Positions 41,593 through 52,400 of a DNA stretch of 64,000 nucleotides are shown here, in pieces. Made by a program: the position numbers and the translations under genes. The DNA lies in NCBI GenBank assembly GCA_016713275.1, contig JADJPL010000003.1, positions 620,001-684,000 on the forward strand, given 5' to 3'. The notes below the pieces were generated by a model. The model did no database searches and was not told the DNA's origin. It saw only the letters and a program-made list of their open reading frames with translations. How positions within the stretch are numbered: position 1 is the stretch's first letter; each line of letters opens with the position of its first letter. The DNA is from Haliscomenobacter sp. GTDB lineage: Bacteria; Bacteroidota; Bacteroidia; Chitinophagales; Saprospiraceae.

Positions 41593-43362
41593 ATGAAAAA
41601 TACGTTTTCAAAATTAATAAAATACGTGGGATTGACGGTGCTCCTCGGAATGTGGTCCTGCACCGACTACCTCGATCAAACGCCGGATGCTGCTGTTTCC
41701 GAAGAAGACCTCTTCGGCACTTACCGGGATTTTCAAGGATTCCTGGATCCTGCCTACTCCCTGGTGATGGACCTCAATGGGCATGCGCTCACCACCTCGC
41801 ATTGCATAGGCGGAGAGGTGCATAATTCCACCCCTTGGGGCTCGGGCGCCCGGGGTAACAATGGCGACTACCTCGCTATGTGCCCAAGCGGCGCAACCTT
41901 ACAATCCAACTTTTGGTGTACGGATGACAATTTATTGGGGGACACAGACAGCGGGCTCTGGATCGACTCCTGGAGAGGCATTCGCATCGCCAACATTGCA
42001 TTGGAAAAACTCCCATTGCTTACAGGAGCCACCGAAGAAGAGCGCAAACTCATTGAAGGGCAGGCTTATTTCCTCCGGGCTTTTTTCCATTGGGAACTCA
42101 TTCGGGCCTGGGGGGGAATGCCTTATGTCGAAAAAGCCTACAGTCCAACAGATGACCTTAAGCTCCCCAGACTAACCTACCAACAGTCCACTGATAAACT
42201 GGTAGAAGATCTGAACAAAGCAGCTTCTCTGCTTCCCACTAACTGGGACAATACCAATGTGGGCGCCGCTGCGAAAGGCTCTAATACAGGCCGGGCAACC
42301 AAAGGCGCCGCTTTGTCTCTTAAGGCAAAAGCGTTGCTGTATGCGGGCAGTCCCTTGATGAACAAATTTTCCGGAGGCAGCGCCGAATACAACAAAACCT
42401 ATCTGGAAAAATCCGCCGCCGCCGCCTGGGAAGTAATCCAATTGGCCAATCAGGGCGTCTATGCGCTGGTTCCATGGAAAGATTACCAAAAGAATTTTGC
42501 TACCTCCGATAATACGATGCCCTGGACAAGCGAAACCATTTTTGAAAAAGTGAAGTCTGGGGTAGGGTCTGGGGAACTTACCAACCGGCTAGGTCGTATT
42601 TTTACCCCGGTTCGCATGGGGGGCAACGCGGTCAAAGATTGTCCAAATCAAGCATACGTAGACCTGTTTGAAATGGCAGACGGCTCCCGCTATAAAGAGG
42701 CTTATGATTCTGACAACAATAAGCGCTGGAATGGCCGCGATCCCCGGTTCCGCCATGCTATTTGTGTTGACAGAGACAAGATGGGTACTGCAGCCTCCAC
42801 TGTCATTGAATTATTCGACGGAGGCAAGGACCGTACAGCTGGTGTGGTAACTCCATATTACATTCGAAAATTTTGGCCTGTTGGCGTCAATACCATCGAC
42901 AAAGCCTGGAATGGCTTCCGTTGGAACACACCGCATCTTCGGCTTGCAGAAGTTTATTTGATATATGCAGAAGCCGTCAGCGAGGCATATAGCCCCTCCT
43001 CAACTGCTCCAGGAGCTTCCTTAACAGCAGTGGAGGCTGTGAATATTGTCCGTCGGAGGGCTAATATGCCTGATGTTACAGCAACCCCCGCGGGCTATAC
43101 CAGTTTCCGCGAATTACTGCGCAACGAACGGTTTGTCGAGCTCTGCTTTGAAGGACATTGGTGGTACGATATCCGCCGTTGGTATGTAGCGACGCAGCCA
43201 GAATACAAACTGGTTACCTCTCTGAACTTCGACAAGAACTGGACCAAGTTCACCCGGTCGGTCATTTTTAACCGTGTTTTTGACGAACGGCACTATTGGA
43301 TGCCCATACCGAGGTCTCAAACCCTGTTATATCCTGAGTTTGGCCAGAACCCGGGGTGGTAG
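41593..43362 (+). CDS. susD: SusD-like starch-binding-type lipoprotein
   Basis: This is the surface lipoprotein partner of the SusC barrel, binding oligosaccharides and closing over the channel. Its signal ends LTVLLGMWSC with the acylated Cys, and DYLDQTPDAAVSEEDLFG follows, a typical SusD beginning. IEGQAYFLRAFFHWELIRAW and ALSLKAKALLYAGSPLMN are the tetratricopeptide-like helices, and RNERFVELCFEGHWWYDIRR is the hallmark C-terminal motif. The protein is intact, 589 residues. It lies between SusC genes 1 and 2 in a tight operon. Confidence 0.95.
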   Translation: MKNTFSKLIKYVGLTVLLGMWSCTDYLDQTPDAAVSEEDLFGTYRDFQGFLDPAYSLVMDLNGHALTTSHCIGGEVHNSTPWGSGARGNNGDYLAMCPSGATLQSNFWCTDDNLLGDTDSGLWIDSWRGIRIANIALEKLPLLTGATEEERKLIEGQAYFLRAFFHWELIRAWGGMPYVEKAYSPTDDLKLPRLTYQQSTDKLVEDLNKAASLLPTNWDNTNVGAAAKGSNTGRATKGAALSLKAKALLYAGSPLMNKFSGGSAEYNKTYLEKSAAAAWEVIQLANQGVYALVPWKDYQKNFATSDNTMPWTSETIFEKVKSGVGSGELTNRLGRIFTPVRMGGNAVKDCPNQAYVDLFEMADGSRYKEAYDSDNNKRWNGRDPRFRHAICVDRDKMGTAASTVIELFDGGKDRTAGVVTPYYIRKFWPVGVNTIDKAWNGFRWNTPHLRLAEVYLIYAEAVSEAYSPSSTAPGASLTAVEAVNIVRRRANMPDVTATPAGYTSFRELLRNERFVELCFEGHWWYDIRRWYVATQPEYKLVTSLNFDKNWTKFTRSVIFNRVFDERHYWMPIPRSQTLLYPEFGQNPGW

Positions 43363-43404
43363 CTACCCGCGCGGGAAAGAGTCCCTAGTAAATAAATAAA
43401 ATGC

Positions 43405-46400
43405 ATGACACTTATGAAAAATATCTTTTTCCTGTCCGCAATAAGCTGTTTGGTACTCCTACTCACAGCTTTTCCGGCGCAAGGACAAAAAAACAAAAAA
43501 CCGGCCATCAGCCTGGCTACCATATCTGCTACCGTTGTTGACGATGAACGGAAACCTATCTCGAATGCTTCTATTTTTGTTAAGGAAGGGGCTTCGCTCA
43601 TCAAGACTGATGCAGAAGGTAATTTTACCGCTAAAGCCACTATGGACGACCAGATCCTGATCGAGGCTCCTGGGTTCCAATCCATACTCCTCCCCATTTC
43701 TGAAGCATCAAAAAGTACCGAGATTGAATTAACCAGACTCCCCTTCTTCATGCGGGAATCCGATGGGATTCACGTACCCTTTGGAGAATTCAAAAAATAC
43801 CGTATCCCCGTCGCCGTTACCGCGTTGAATTCGGAAGAGTTGATGGAATTTGATACCCGTCAAAATGTCTACGATGTGCTGAACGGACGGGTTCCCGGCC
43901 TTTTTGGTTCCCTAAATATACGGGGAGGGGGCGATGCCCTGGTAGTTGTTGACGGCATTCCACGCCCTGCCAATACCCTCAACCTCATGGAGGTCGATCA
44001 GATTACCGTTTTAAGAGACTTGACGTCCCAAATGCTCTATGGCGCAAAAGCGGGCCAGGGAGTTGTCCTGGTAACCACCAAACGAGGGAGGTCCTACAAG
44101 CGCACGATGAATATCACTGCAGAAACCGGTTTCCAGTCGGCCATCAGCTATCCGGAGTTTCTATCTTCAGCCAACTACATGGAACTTTACAACGAAGCCC
44201 GCATCAATGACGGAGAGGCTCCGGTTTATAGTCAAGCGCAAATCGCCAACACCCGGGCTTCCACAAACCCCGTTTTGTACCCAGATCAACAATACTACAC
44301 TTCTGATTTTTTGGCCGATAACCCTCGTTTCCAAAGCGTTCTTGTTGAAGGCGCTGGAGGCAACAATGTTGCGCAGTACTATGTAAATATCGGGTGGAAC
44401 CGGGTGAATGGCTTTCTGAAATACCGGGATAACGAAGCTCAGCACTCCGACCGCCTAAATCTGAGGGGCAACGTAGATTACCAGCTTAACAACTGGATCA
44501 ACCTTAGCCTCGATGGAATCGCACAGCTTTCGTTCGATAAAGGACCAAGATATTCCGGGAGTGATTTCTGGAATCTGGCGGCGACCAGATTACCTAATTT
44601 ATCCCCACTCCTCATACCGATCAATCTGCTCAAAGACCCAGGGTTAATAAACAACGCTACTTCCGTAAATGGGGATTTTGTTTTGGGAGGATCTACCGAA
44701 TTCCCCAACAACCCCTATGGGGAGTTACAATTGAACGGATTCAGTAATGCCATTCAACGGGTTGCTCAGATCAACTCCGGGTTGTCTATGGACCTGAAGA
44801 AAATTACATCGGGCCTTACGGCCAAGGCCGGGATTTCTTTTGATTTGACCAATTTATACTCAACCGTTCAGCCTGATCAGTATGCGGTGTACCAGCCGGT
44901 CCTTGTTCCGGGAGCCACGGGCCTTGACAGCCTTATGTTTACCAAGGTGGGCGCCGATCTCAACCGGAACGATCAGGATATTACCAGCGTCGATTTCTCC
45001 CGAAGGATTGGCCTTTTTGCCACCTTGGATTACAACAGGAATTTTGCAGACCGGCACGACGTTTCCGCCACCCTTTTGGGATACCGCTATCAGCTATCGC
45101 TTAACAATGTGCTCCAGCCTCAAAAAGACCTTCATTTTGGGTTCAGGACCAATTATATGCTTGATCAAAAGTATATTGTTGAGTTAACCACCGTTTTGGC
45201 AGGTTCCCCGGCCTTTTCAAAGGAAAACCGGTTTGCGTTGTCTCCAGCGATAGGGCTGGCATGGGTTCTTTCCAGGGAGGATTTCCTCGTCAATAACCAA
45301 ACGATCAATTTTTTCAAGCTCCGGGCAAATTTTGGAGTGAGCAAGACCGACTTGAATGTTCCCGTTTCCTACTTATTCCAGGATCTGTATAATGAATCCG
45401 GATCCTATGTGTATAACAACGGGACTGCCAACAATGCCATCCAGTTGTTTGCACCTGGCAACCCTAATCTGGATTGGATCAAGAACCGGGAGATCAGCAT
45501 TGGTTTTGAATCGATGTTGTTCAGCAATAAAATCTGGTTGGAAGCGCAATACTTCAATAATAAGCAATCCGACCTGATTGTCAGGCGATCCAATTTTTAT
45601 CCGGATTATTATGGTGGCCTTATCCCTTACGAAAACTATGAAGCCTACGGCCGAAACGGTATCGATCTTGGGCTAAGTTTGGGGATAAATCCGGAGGTTT
45701 CGAATACCAACTTGGGGTAAACATAGCTTACTCAGAACCCAAAGCGCTAAAAGTCAATGAACCAACTTACGCTGATGCCTACAGGCAGCGGGAAGGCCAA
45801 CCTACGGACGCCCGCTTCGGTTGGGTAGCAGAGGGACTTTTTAAGGATCAGGCCGACATAGAGGGACATGCCACCCAAACTTTTGGCGCTATACAACCTG
45901 GCGATATCAAATACAAAGACCTCAACAACGATGGCATCGTTGATGAAAATGACCAACAGGTTATCGGCAACTCTGGCGACCGGGTGAATCTTGGAATCCA
46001 TTTAAATCTTAAAATTAAGAACCTGGAATTGTTCGTCCTTGGTACCGGTCAAATGGGAGCGGAACGATTGCTTAACAGCTCTTATTTCTGGGTTTTGGCG
46101 ACAGAAAATATTCGCAACGGGTTCTGGACCGGTGGACTCCCTCAAACGTCAACGGCGCCTCCTATCCCCGCCTTTCCGCTACGGAAAACGCCAATAATTT
46201 CCGAACATCCACCTTCTGGCAGATCAAAGACGATTGGTTTAAAATAGCGAATATGCAGCTTACGTTTTCTCCAAACGTCAAGAGTCAAACCTTCAAGGAT
46301 TTGCGCGTTTATTTGCGGGGAAGCAACCTCTTCTTTTTCTCAAAACAAAAAGAGGTTCAGCAATTGAATGTGACCTCAAGCCCTCAAGCCAAGAGTATTG

Positions 46401-46426
46401 CTTTAGGGGTCAATGCTTCATTTTGA
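43405..46426 (+). CDS. susC: Second SusC-like TonB-dependent receptor (two frameshifts)
   Basis: This is a second outer-membrane importer. After a signal peptide (NIFFLSAISCLVLLLTAFPA, then QGQ) a regulatory domain reads TVVDDERKPISNASIFVKEG; the plug has DVLNGRVPGLFGSLNIRGGG, ALVVVDGIPRPANTLNLMEV and MLYGAKAGQGVVLVTTKRG. The sequence before the plug is unusual: instead of the common 'VVVGYG' it has MRESDGIHVPFGEFKKYRIP. The frame changes near 45690, resuming with FEYQLGVNIAYSEPKALKV, and near 46150, resuming NGASYPRLSATENANNFRTS and ending SIALGVNASF at 46426. About 1007 residues. It differs clearly from the first SusC, so the two pairs probably recognise different oligosaccharides. Confidence 0.9.
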
Positions 46427-46453
46427 TGTTTCCATTGATTTAAAACGAAAATT

Positions 46454-48148
46454 ATGCGAAATACCACCTTATTCAAATCCATTTTCTTGGGAAGCCTCCT
46501 CCTGCTTAGCGCTTGCGAAGACTTCCTTAGCCCGGAATTGGACAATAGCCTGCAGGAAGAAGAACTCCTCAAGAATCCAGCTGGCGTGGAAGGGTTACTG
46601 CTCAGGGCTTACAACCTGTTGCCCAACGATTATAACTTCAATCTCGATGTCGCATCCGACGATGCGGTAACCAATGATCGGACTTCTTCTTTTCAGAAAA
46701 TGGCTACCGGCGCCTGGCGCTCCAACTTTGATCCAAACTCCAAATGGAGCAATTCGTACCAGGCACTTAATTACATTCACCTGTTTCTGGATAAGTACGA
46801 AAGCGCCGACTGGTCGAATGAAGAACCCGCGATTAAGGAAGGGCACCTTAAACGCCTGAAAGGAGAAGCCCATGCGCTCCGTGCCTGGCACAATTTCCAA
46901 TTGCTCCAAAATCATGGAGGCATAGGTTCTGACGGGAAACTTCTGGGGTTCCCTATCCTGACCAAGGCCTTATCCATCGAAGACAACTTTCAGCTTCCCC
47001 GAAATACTTACGCTGAATGCGTAAAACAGATCTTGGACGATTGCGATGTGGCTATTGCCAACTTGCCCGTCAAATATGTCAATGTGGGGACAGATCCGGT
47101 CATCAATAATACCATTGGATCCCGTTTTACAAACAGGGTGAACGGAAATGCCGTTAAAGCGCTTAAATCCAGGGTTTTATTATATGCTGCCAGTCCTGCA
47201 TTTGCAGAAAGCGAGGTTACCTGGGAACAAGCAGCTAAAGCTACCGGAGCGTTCCTGAAAGAGGCAGGAGGATTGACTACTGTTTCGGCAAAGGGGTTAA
47301 CCTTTTTTAAAACTAAAGACGATCCCGAAATCATCTGGGCAAATTCTCAGGTTCTGAAACGCAGCTGGGAGGAGAACAACTTCCCCCCGTCTCTTTTTGG
47401 TAAAGGCCGCACAAACCCTACTCAGGAACTAGTGGACGCTTTCCCTATGCTTAACGGATATCCAATCAACCACCCTTCCAGCGGATATGCCGCAAACAAT
47501 CCCTACAAGGACCGCGACCCAAGGTTGAAAGAATACATCGTTTACAACGGCAACTCCATCAAATCTGCCGTTTCGACTTATGAAGGTGCAGCGCAGGATG
47601 GCATCAACTCCCTGCTAACCTCCACACGAACCGGGTATTACATCCGTAAGTTCATGGACTCGGGGGTCAACTTTGCTCCAGGTACCAACGTCGTCAATAC
47701 CCAACATTTCATGACCCATTTCCGCTTTACTGAGGTTTTGCTCAATTATGCAGAAGCTGCTAATGAAGCTTGGGGTCCGGATTCAGATCCGGAAGGATTT
47801 GGATTTACTGCCAGAAAGATTGTGGAAGCCATCAGAAAGCGGGCAGGGCTGAAACTGCCGGATGCCTATTTGACAGCTATTACGTCGAAAGAAGATTTTC
47901 GGAATCTGCTGCGTACGGAACGCCGTATCGAACTCTGCTTTGAAGGTCACCGCTTTTGGGATATCCGCCGTTGGAACGACGTAGCGTCCATGACCCTTCC
48001 TGTCTCTTCCATGACCATCTCTACCGATCAAACCAAGTTTACTGTTTCAAAAGTGGAAGACCGCCTTTTCCAGCCGTTCATGGTCTATGGCCCGATTCCT
48101 TTTAATGAAACGCTGAAGTATAATATCGTTCAAAACAAGGGTTGGTAA
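46454..48148 (+). CDS. susD: Second SusD-like lipoprotein
   Basis: This is the SusD partner for the second receptor. The lipoprotein signal ends GSLLLLSAC, followed by EDFLSPELDNSLQEEELLKN. GEAHALRAWHNFQLLQNHGG and VKALKSRVLLYAASPAFAES are the helix repeats, and LRTERRIELCFEGHRFWDIR is the C-terminal hallmark. It is 564 residues and intact. It is set 27 bases after SusC 2 and 20 bases before the binding lipoprotein. Confidence 0.95.
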   Translation: MRNTTLFKSIFLGSLLLLSACEDFLSPELDNSLQEEELLKNPAGVEGLLLRAYNLLPNDYNFNLDVASDDAVTNDRTSSFQKMATGAWRSNFDPNSKWSNSYQALNYIHLFLDKYESADWSNEEPAIKEGHLKRLKGEAHALRAWHNFQLLQNHGGIGSDGKLLGFPILTKALSIEDNFQLPRNTYAECVKQILDDCDVAIANLPVKYVNVGTDPVINNTIGSRFTNRVNGNAVKALKSRVLLYAASPAFAESEVTWEQAAKATGAFLKEAGGLTTVSAKGLTFFKTKDDPEIIWANSQVLKRSWEENNFPPSLFGKGRTNPTQELVDAFPMLNGYPINHPSSGYAANNPYKDRDPRLKEYIVYNGNSIKSAVSTYEGAAQDGINSLLTSTRTGYYIRKFMDSGVNFAPGTNVVNTQHFMTHFRFTEVLLNYAEAANEAWGPDSDPEGFGFTARKIVEAIRKRAGLKLPDAYLTAITSKEDFRNLLRTERRIELCFEGHRFWDIRRWNDVASMTLPVSSMTISTDQTKFTVSKVEDRLFQPFMVYGPIPFNETLKYNIVQNKGW

Positions 48149-48168
48149 ACATTTAATACCTGGACATC

Positions 48169-49216
48169 ATGAGTAATAAAATAAAAAACAGGTTGATCAT
48201 AGCCGGCATTGCCGTCATGTTCGCTGCTTGTCAAAATAAAGAAAATGAATTCTTTGATTTTGACTATACCTCCGTCTATTTCCCCCTTCAAACGCCCGTG
48301 CGGACCCTCTCGCTTGGAGACGACCGGGTAGACAATAGCCTGGATAAAGAATTAAAATTCAATATCGGAGTCAGTATCGGCGGCCTTTACACTAATACTA
48401 AAAACTGGTCGGTTACGGTAGAACGCGCCGACGACCTCGTATTGAATAAAATTCTGATAAACGACAAAGGAGACACGCTGAAAATCCTTTCAGGGGAATA
48501 TATCCAGTCCATCACCCCGGTTCTTCCGGCCAATGTCACGATTCCTTCAGGAGAATTTAACGGTTTAATGACGGTACAATTAAAAGATGCGTTTCTCGAC
48601 GATCCGAAGGCTTTCAAGAACGTCTACGTCATCCCGCTTCGAATTACGGCATCAACGGCTGATTCTATCCTGACCGGGTTGCCCGCTACTCCTAACCCCA
48701 ATCCATATATTGCCAGCAACTGGACGGTTCTGCCGAAAGACTACACCCTTTTCGGAGTTAAGTTCGTCAACCCCTACCACGGAAAATACCTTCATAGAGG
48801 AGTTGATATTACAAAAGACGCCTCTGGTGCTACGCTGAAAACCACGAACTACCGTCAACTTTACGTTGAACGTGACCAAGTAGTAGGTTTGGTTACCAAT
48901 GGGAGGAATAAAGTCATTTCCGATTTCATTGGTAACACCGTGAGTACCAAAGGGGATTATGCCATGCAACTGACGGTAAGTAGTGACGGGACGGTAACCA
49001 TTTCTCCTGTTCCAGGCGCAAAATTCGCCGTGACCGGAACCGGAACATTTGCAAGCAGCCGGCAGTGGCCAGGAATGGGGCGGTGAAAAGCGGGATGCGC
49101 TATTTCTTGAATACCGCTATGCCGAAGGCGCCAATACCCACGAAGTACGGGATACCATGGTATTCCGAGACCGGCAGATCGTATTTGAACAGCAAGTAAT
49201 TACGTTCCTGAAATAA
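48169..49216 (+). CDS. Surface glycan-binding lipoprotein, DUF1735/DUF5627 (one frameshift)
   Basis: This is a probable surface glycan-binding protein that follows SusD in many such operons. The lipoprotein signal ends IAVMFAAC. The first domain has DYTSVYFPLQTPVRTLSLGD and VDNSLDKELKFNIGVSIGG, the DUF5627/DUF1735 pattern, and AFKNVYVIPLRITASTADSI. A second domain begins NPYHGKYLHRGVDITKDASG. The frame changes near 49055, where one base fewer in 'agccgg' gives GSGQEWGGEKRDALFLEYRY and then a stop at 49216. Restored length is 348 residues. It probably tethers polysaccharide before enzymatic cleavage; no catalytic motif is seen. Confidence 0.87.
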
Positions 49217-49309
49217 AGAATGGTATTTACCTGGATGGAGTGCTGTGCGAAGAACTGGTTCTACAGCGCTCCATCCCTTTATCTTTTTGTAAAAAGCTAA
49301 CCATCCGTT

Positions 49310-50931
49310 ATGCTTTTATTTTTTTTGGAGATATGCACCCTGCTCGCCATACAGGGCAATAGGGTTCAGCCATTGGTTTTTACGAACCAGGAAAAGGCGC
49401 TTCCTGCCGATTTCCCTTTTCAATCAACGGTATACTCCATCCGCCTCAAACCGAAAGGAGCGGCAAATTGGATTTCTCCTTACTTGTTTGTCGATAAAAA
49501 TGAGCGCGAAGCCCCTGGAAGCGCTGGAAGTTCAGAAACGCACTACTTTTCATTTTTCAATTCAAGATCTACATGGGTTGAGGCCACGAAGTTCCATTCT
49601 ACAGCAACCCATGCTCTTGTTCTTTTCAGTGATGGCAAAACAAGGAAAATAAGAACCACGAAAATCCGCCTGCACCGAAAGATAGCTTTCGTGGTTCCGG
49701 CCAAAACCCTAAAAATTGCTGTGGAGTTTATTGATTCCTCCGATTATACAACCACCCGGCAAGGCCTTGTTACTCCACAAAAGCCGCTTTTGATTTTTTC
49801 AGGCCCTTCAAAAGGCCGCCCGGATGCTCCCAGCCCTGCTCAAAGCCATGTTTGGGCCGCCAATTCAAAGGAAACGACTTCCTGGCCCGGAAAAAATATC
49901 CCATCGCATGCTACAAAAATCTACTTCCACCCTGGCTACTACCGGATAGGCTATTTTAAAGTCCCTCCCCAAATCAACGAAATCTTTTTGCCCCCTGGAG
50001 CATATGTAGAAGGGTACTTGTATGGTGAACGAACGCAAAGCATCACCATACAGGGCGGAGGAATACTGGCTACGGCGCCCGAATGGCCTTTCCATGCCAG
50101 CGGTGCAGATATCCGTTCGCCCGCTTCCCGATATGATGAATGGGCCTACATGATCGAATTGCAAGGAGCCCGCCACCATGTTATCCGGGATTTAACTATT
50201 GCCGGGGCGACGGCTTACAATATTTGGCTCAATTGCTCGGATTCCCGGGTGGAAAATGTGAACATCCTTTGCAACCTTTACAATGGAGATGGAATCACCC
50301 TCCTGGGGAAAACCATCGCATATCCGACTGTTTTATTCGAACCAACGACGATGCGATCATTCATTACGGTTCCGGGCATGTAGTAGAACACACCACCTTC
50401 TGGCAATTAAACAACGGCGCTTGTATTCAATTAGGCTGGAGCGCAGGTAGTAAAGGGGGCCTAAGCCCGGAAAACCCAGACCGGTTTCAAAATCTTTCGG
50501 TTTTCCATTTGCAATCGGAAATCTCCGAGTCATCTCAGGGAAATAATAGATCGTTCATCGCTTATTCCTGTAAAGATCAGAGTGGAAAAAACGATGCGGT
50601 AGTTCAGAATTTCCTGTTTGAAAATATCTCTTTTCACACGCCCATCCCCCGTTTCCTGGATATTATCGCCAAAAGAACCGAAGCTGTCAAATCCGTCTGT
50701 TTCGAAAATTTTACGTTTAAAAATATAAATATTCCACTGACAATCAACCACAAAAATAATCTCAGTTTTCTTAAAGGGTATGACAAAACCCACCTAATTC
50801 GGAATTTTCAATTCCTCAAAGTGAAAGTAAATGGAAGGCTAATAACCTCTTCCAACTGGACAAAAACAGGAATATCAGGAGGAAATTTTATGGCAAACGA
50901 ATTCACCGAAATGCCCATTTTCCATCCCTAA
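49310..50931 (+). CDS. Parallel beta-helix glycosidase (GH49/GH28-like), one frameshift
   Basis: This is the second beta-helix enzyme in the window. A short signal peptide (MLLFFLEICTLLAIQG) leads to a beta domain, then PPQINEIFLPPGAYVEGYLY and the helix, with GARHHVIRDLTIAGATAYNI and CNLYNGDGITL. The frame changes near 50308; the sequence goes on GENHRISDCFIRTNDDAIIH and NNGACIQLGWSAGS, the same NDD and QLGW landmarks as in the protein at 36254. Unlike that one it has no T9SS sorting domain; it ends FTEMPIFHP. About 540 residues. GH28 polygalacturonases share this fold, but their GHG motif is replaced here, so a pectin substrate is not supported. Confidence 0.75.
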
Positions 50932-50965
50932 ACCTTAAACCAATAACCTCTAATTAGACTATGCA

Positions 50966-52393
50966 ATGAACTATCATCTCCCTTTTCTTACCCTGGGAAT
51001 CTTCCTGAGTCTAGGAACACTGGGGTTTCTTATGCTCCCAAAAGAAACGAAACCGCCTGTGCCGCAGGCAGGGACTTATAATGTTCTGTTCATCTCTGTA
51101 GACGACCTCAACCATTGGATTGGGTATACCGGCCGAAACCCCCAAACCCAAACGCCGAATCTAGACCGCTTGTCTTCCAAAGGAATGAGTTTTTCCAATG
51201 CCCATTGCCCGGCGCCTCTTTGCTGCCCATCCAGGGCGGCTTTACTTTCTGGATTAAGGCCATCTACCTCAGGTGTTTATAACAATGGAGACGATTGGAG
51301 AAAGGTCATTCCGGATTCAATTACCATGCCCACCTTCTTTAGAAGAAACGGGTGAGAAGTAGTTGGCGGCGGAAAAATTTACCACGGCGGCTTCGACCGG
51401 GACAGTGAATTTGATTATTATTATAGAGAGGGGAAAGACCGCTCCGGTCAAAATCTGATAAAAAAAGGGCAATTTGGCGGTATCCGCTGGGCCCAAATGG
51501 AGGCCGGAGACGAGGCGTTGAATGATTTCCATACGGCTTCCTGGGCAATCAAGGAACTGGAAAAGCCCCATGATAAGCCTTTTTTTATTGCCTGTGGAAT
51601 TTTTCGCCCCCATATGCCCTGGAATGTCCCCCAAAAGTATTTTGATCAATTTCCTTTGGATCAAATCGTGTTGCCCCCTTACAAACCAGACGATTTAAAC
51701 GACATCCCTTTACCTGGAAAACGAATTGCCGACAACGGCGACCATAAAGCCTTGATGAAAACCGGCAACCCGGTCGCCCTTTGGAAAGAAGCTATCCAGG
51801 CATACTTGGCCTCTATTGCGTTTGCCGATGCCCAAATTGGAAGAGTTCTGGACGCCCTTGAAAAAAGCTCATACCGCGAAAATACGATAGTTGTACTTTG
51901 GGGAGACCACGGGTGGCATTTAGGCGAAAAGGACCATTGGCGCAAGTTTAGTCTGTGGGAGGAAGCCACCAGATCCCCGTTGATATGGTATGTTCCTGGA
52001 ATGACTAAGCCGGGTAGTATATGCGACCGCTCCGTCGATTTTATGTCGATCTATCCAACCCTGGCAGACTTGTGTGGCCTGCCTATCCCCAATCATATTG
52101 AAGGGCCAAGCATTAGATCCCTGCTGGAAAATCCAGCTTCGAGCTGGAAAAACCCGGCTTTAACAACCTTTAATTTCAATAACCATTCTGTCCGTAGCGA
52201 CGAATGGCGCTATATCCGGTATAATGATGGGTCCGAAGAATTATACAACGAAAAAACAGATCCATACGAATGGACTAACCTGGCCGATAACCCAAAATAC
52301 AAATCGGTTAAGAAGAAACTGAACAAATTTCTTCCCAAATACAACAATGGTATAACCATAGGGAACGACACCGGGCAAAGAATGGAAAATTAA
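50966..52393 (+). CDS. S1-family sulfatase, iduronate-2-sulfatase-like, with in-frame TGA
   Basis: This exported sulfatase is related to the one at 25444. It has a leader with a hydrophobic helix (LPFLTLGIFLSLGTLGFLM), VLFISVDDLNHWIGYTGRN, the active-site motif LCCPSRAALLSGL with Cys86 as formylglycine precursor, and the landmarks FFIACGIFRPHMPWNVPQKY and WGDHGWHLGEKDHWRKFSLW. A TGA at 51353-51355 (residue 130) interrupts it between FFRRNG and EVVGGGKIYHGG, yet both halves are in the same frame. Homologues have an aromatic residue at this point, so TGG or TAT/TAC is expected. It could be a base error, a true nonsense mutation, or two compensating indels. The gene otherwise looks full-length at 475 codons. 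Confidence 0.85.
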
Positions 52394-52400
52394 TTCAGTT

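Noticed and set aside
51353..51355. TGA recoded as tryptophan or selenocysteine
   Set aside because: TGA is used as a normal stop by other genes here (for example at 6055-6057 and 46424-46426), and no selenocysteine insertion element or machinery is seen.
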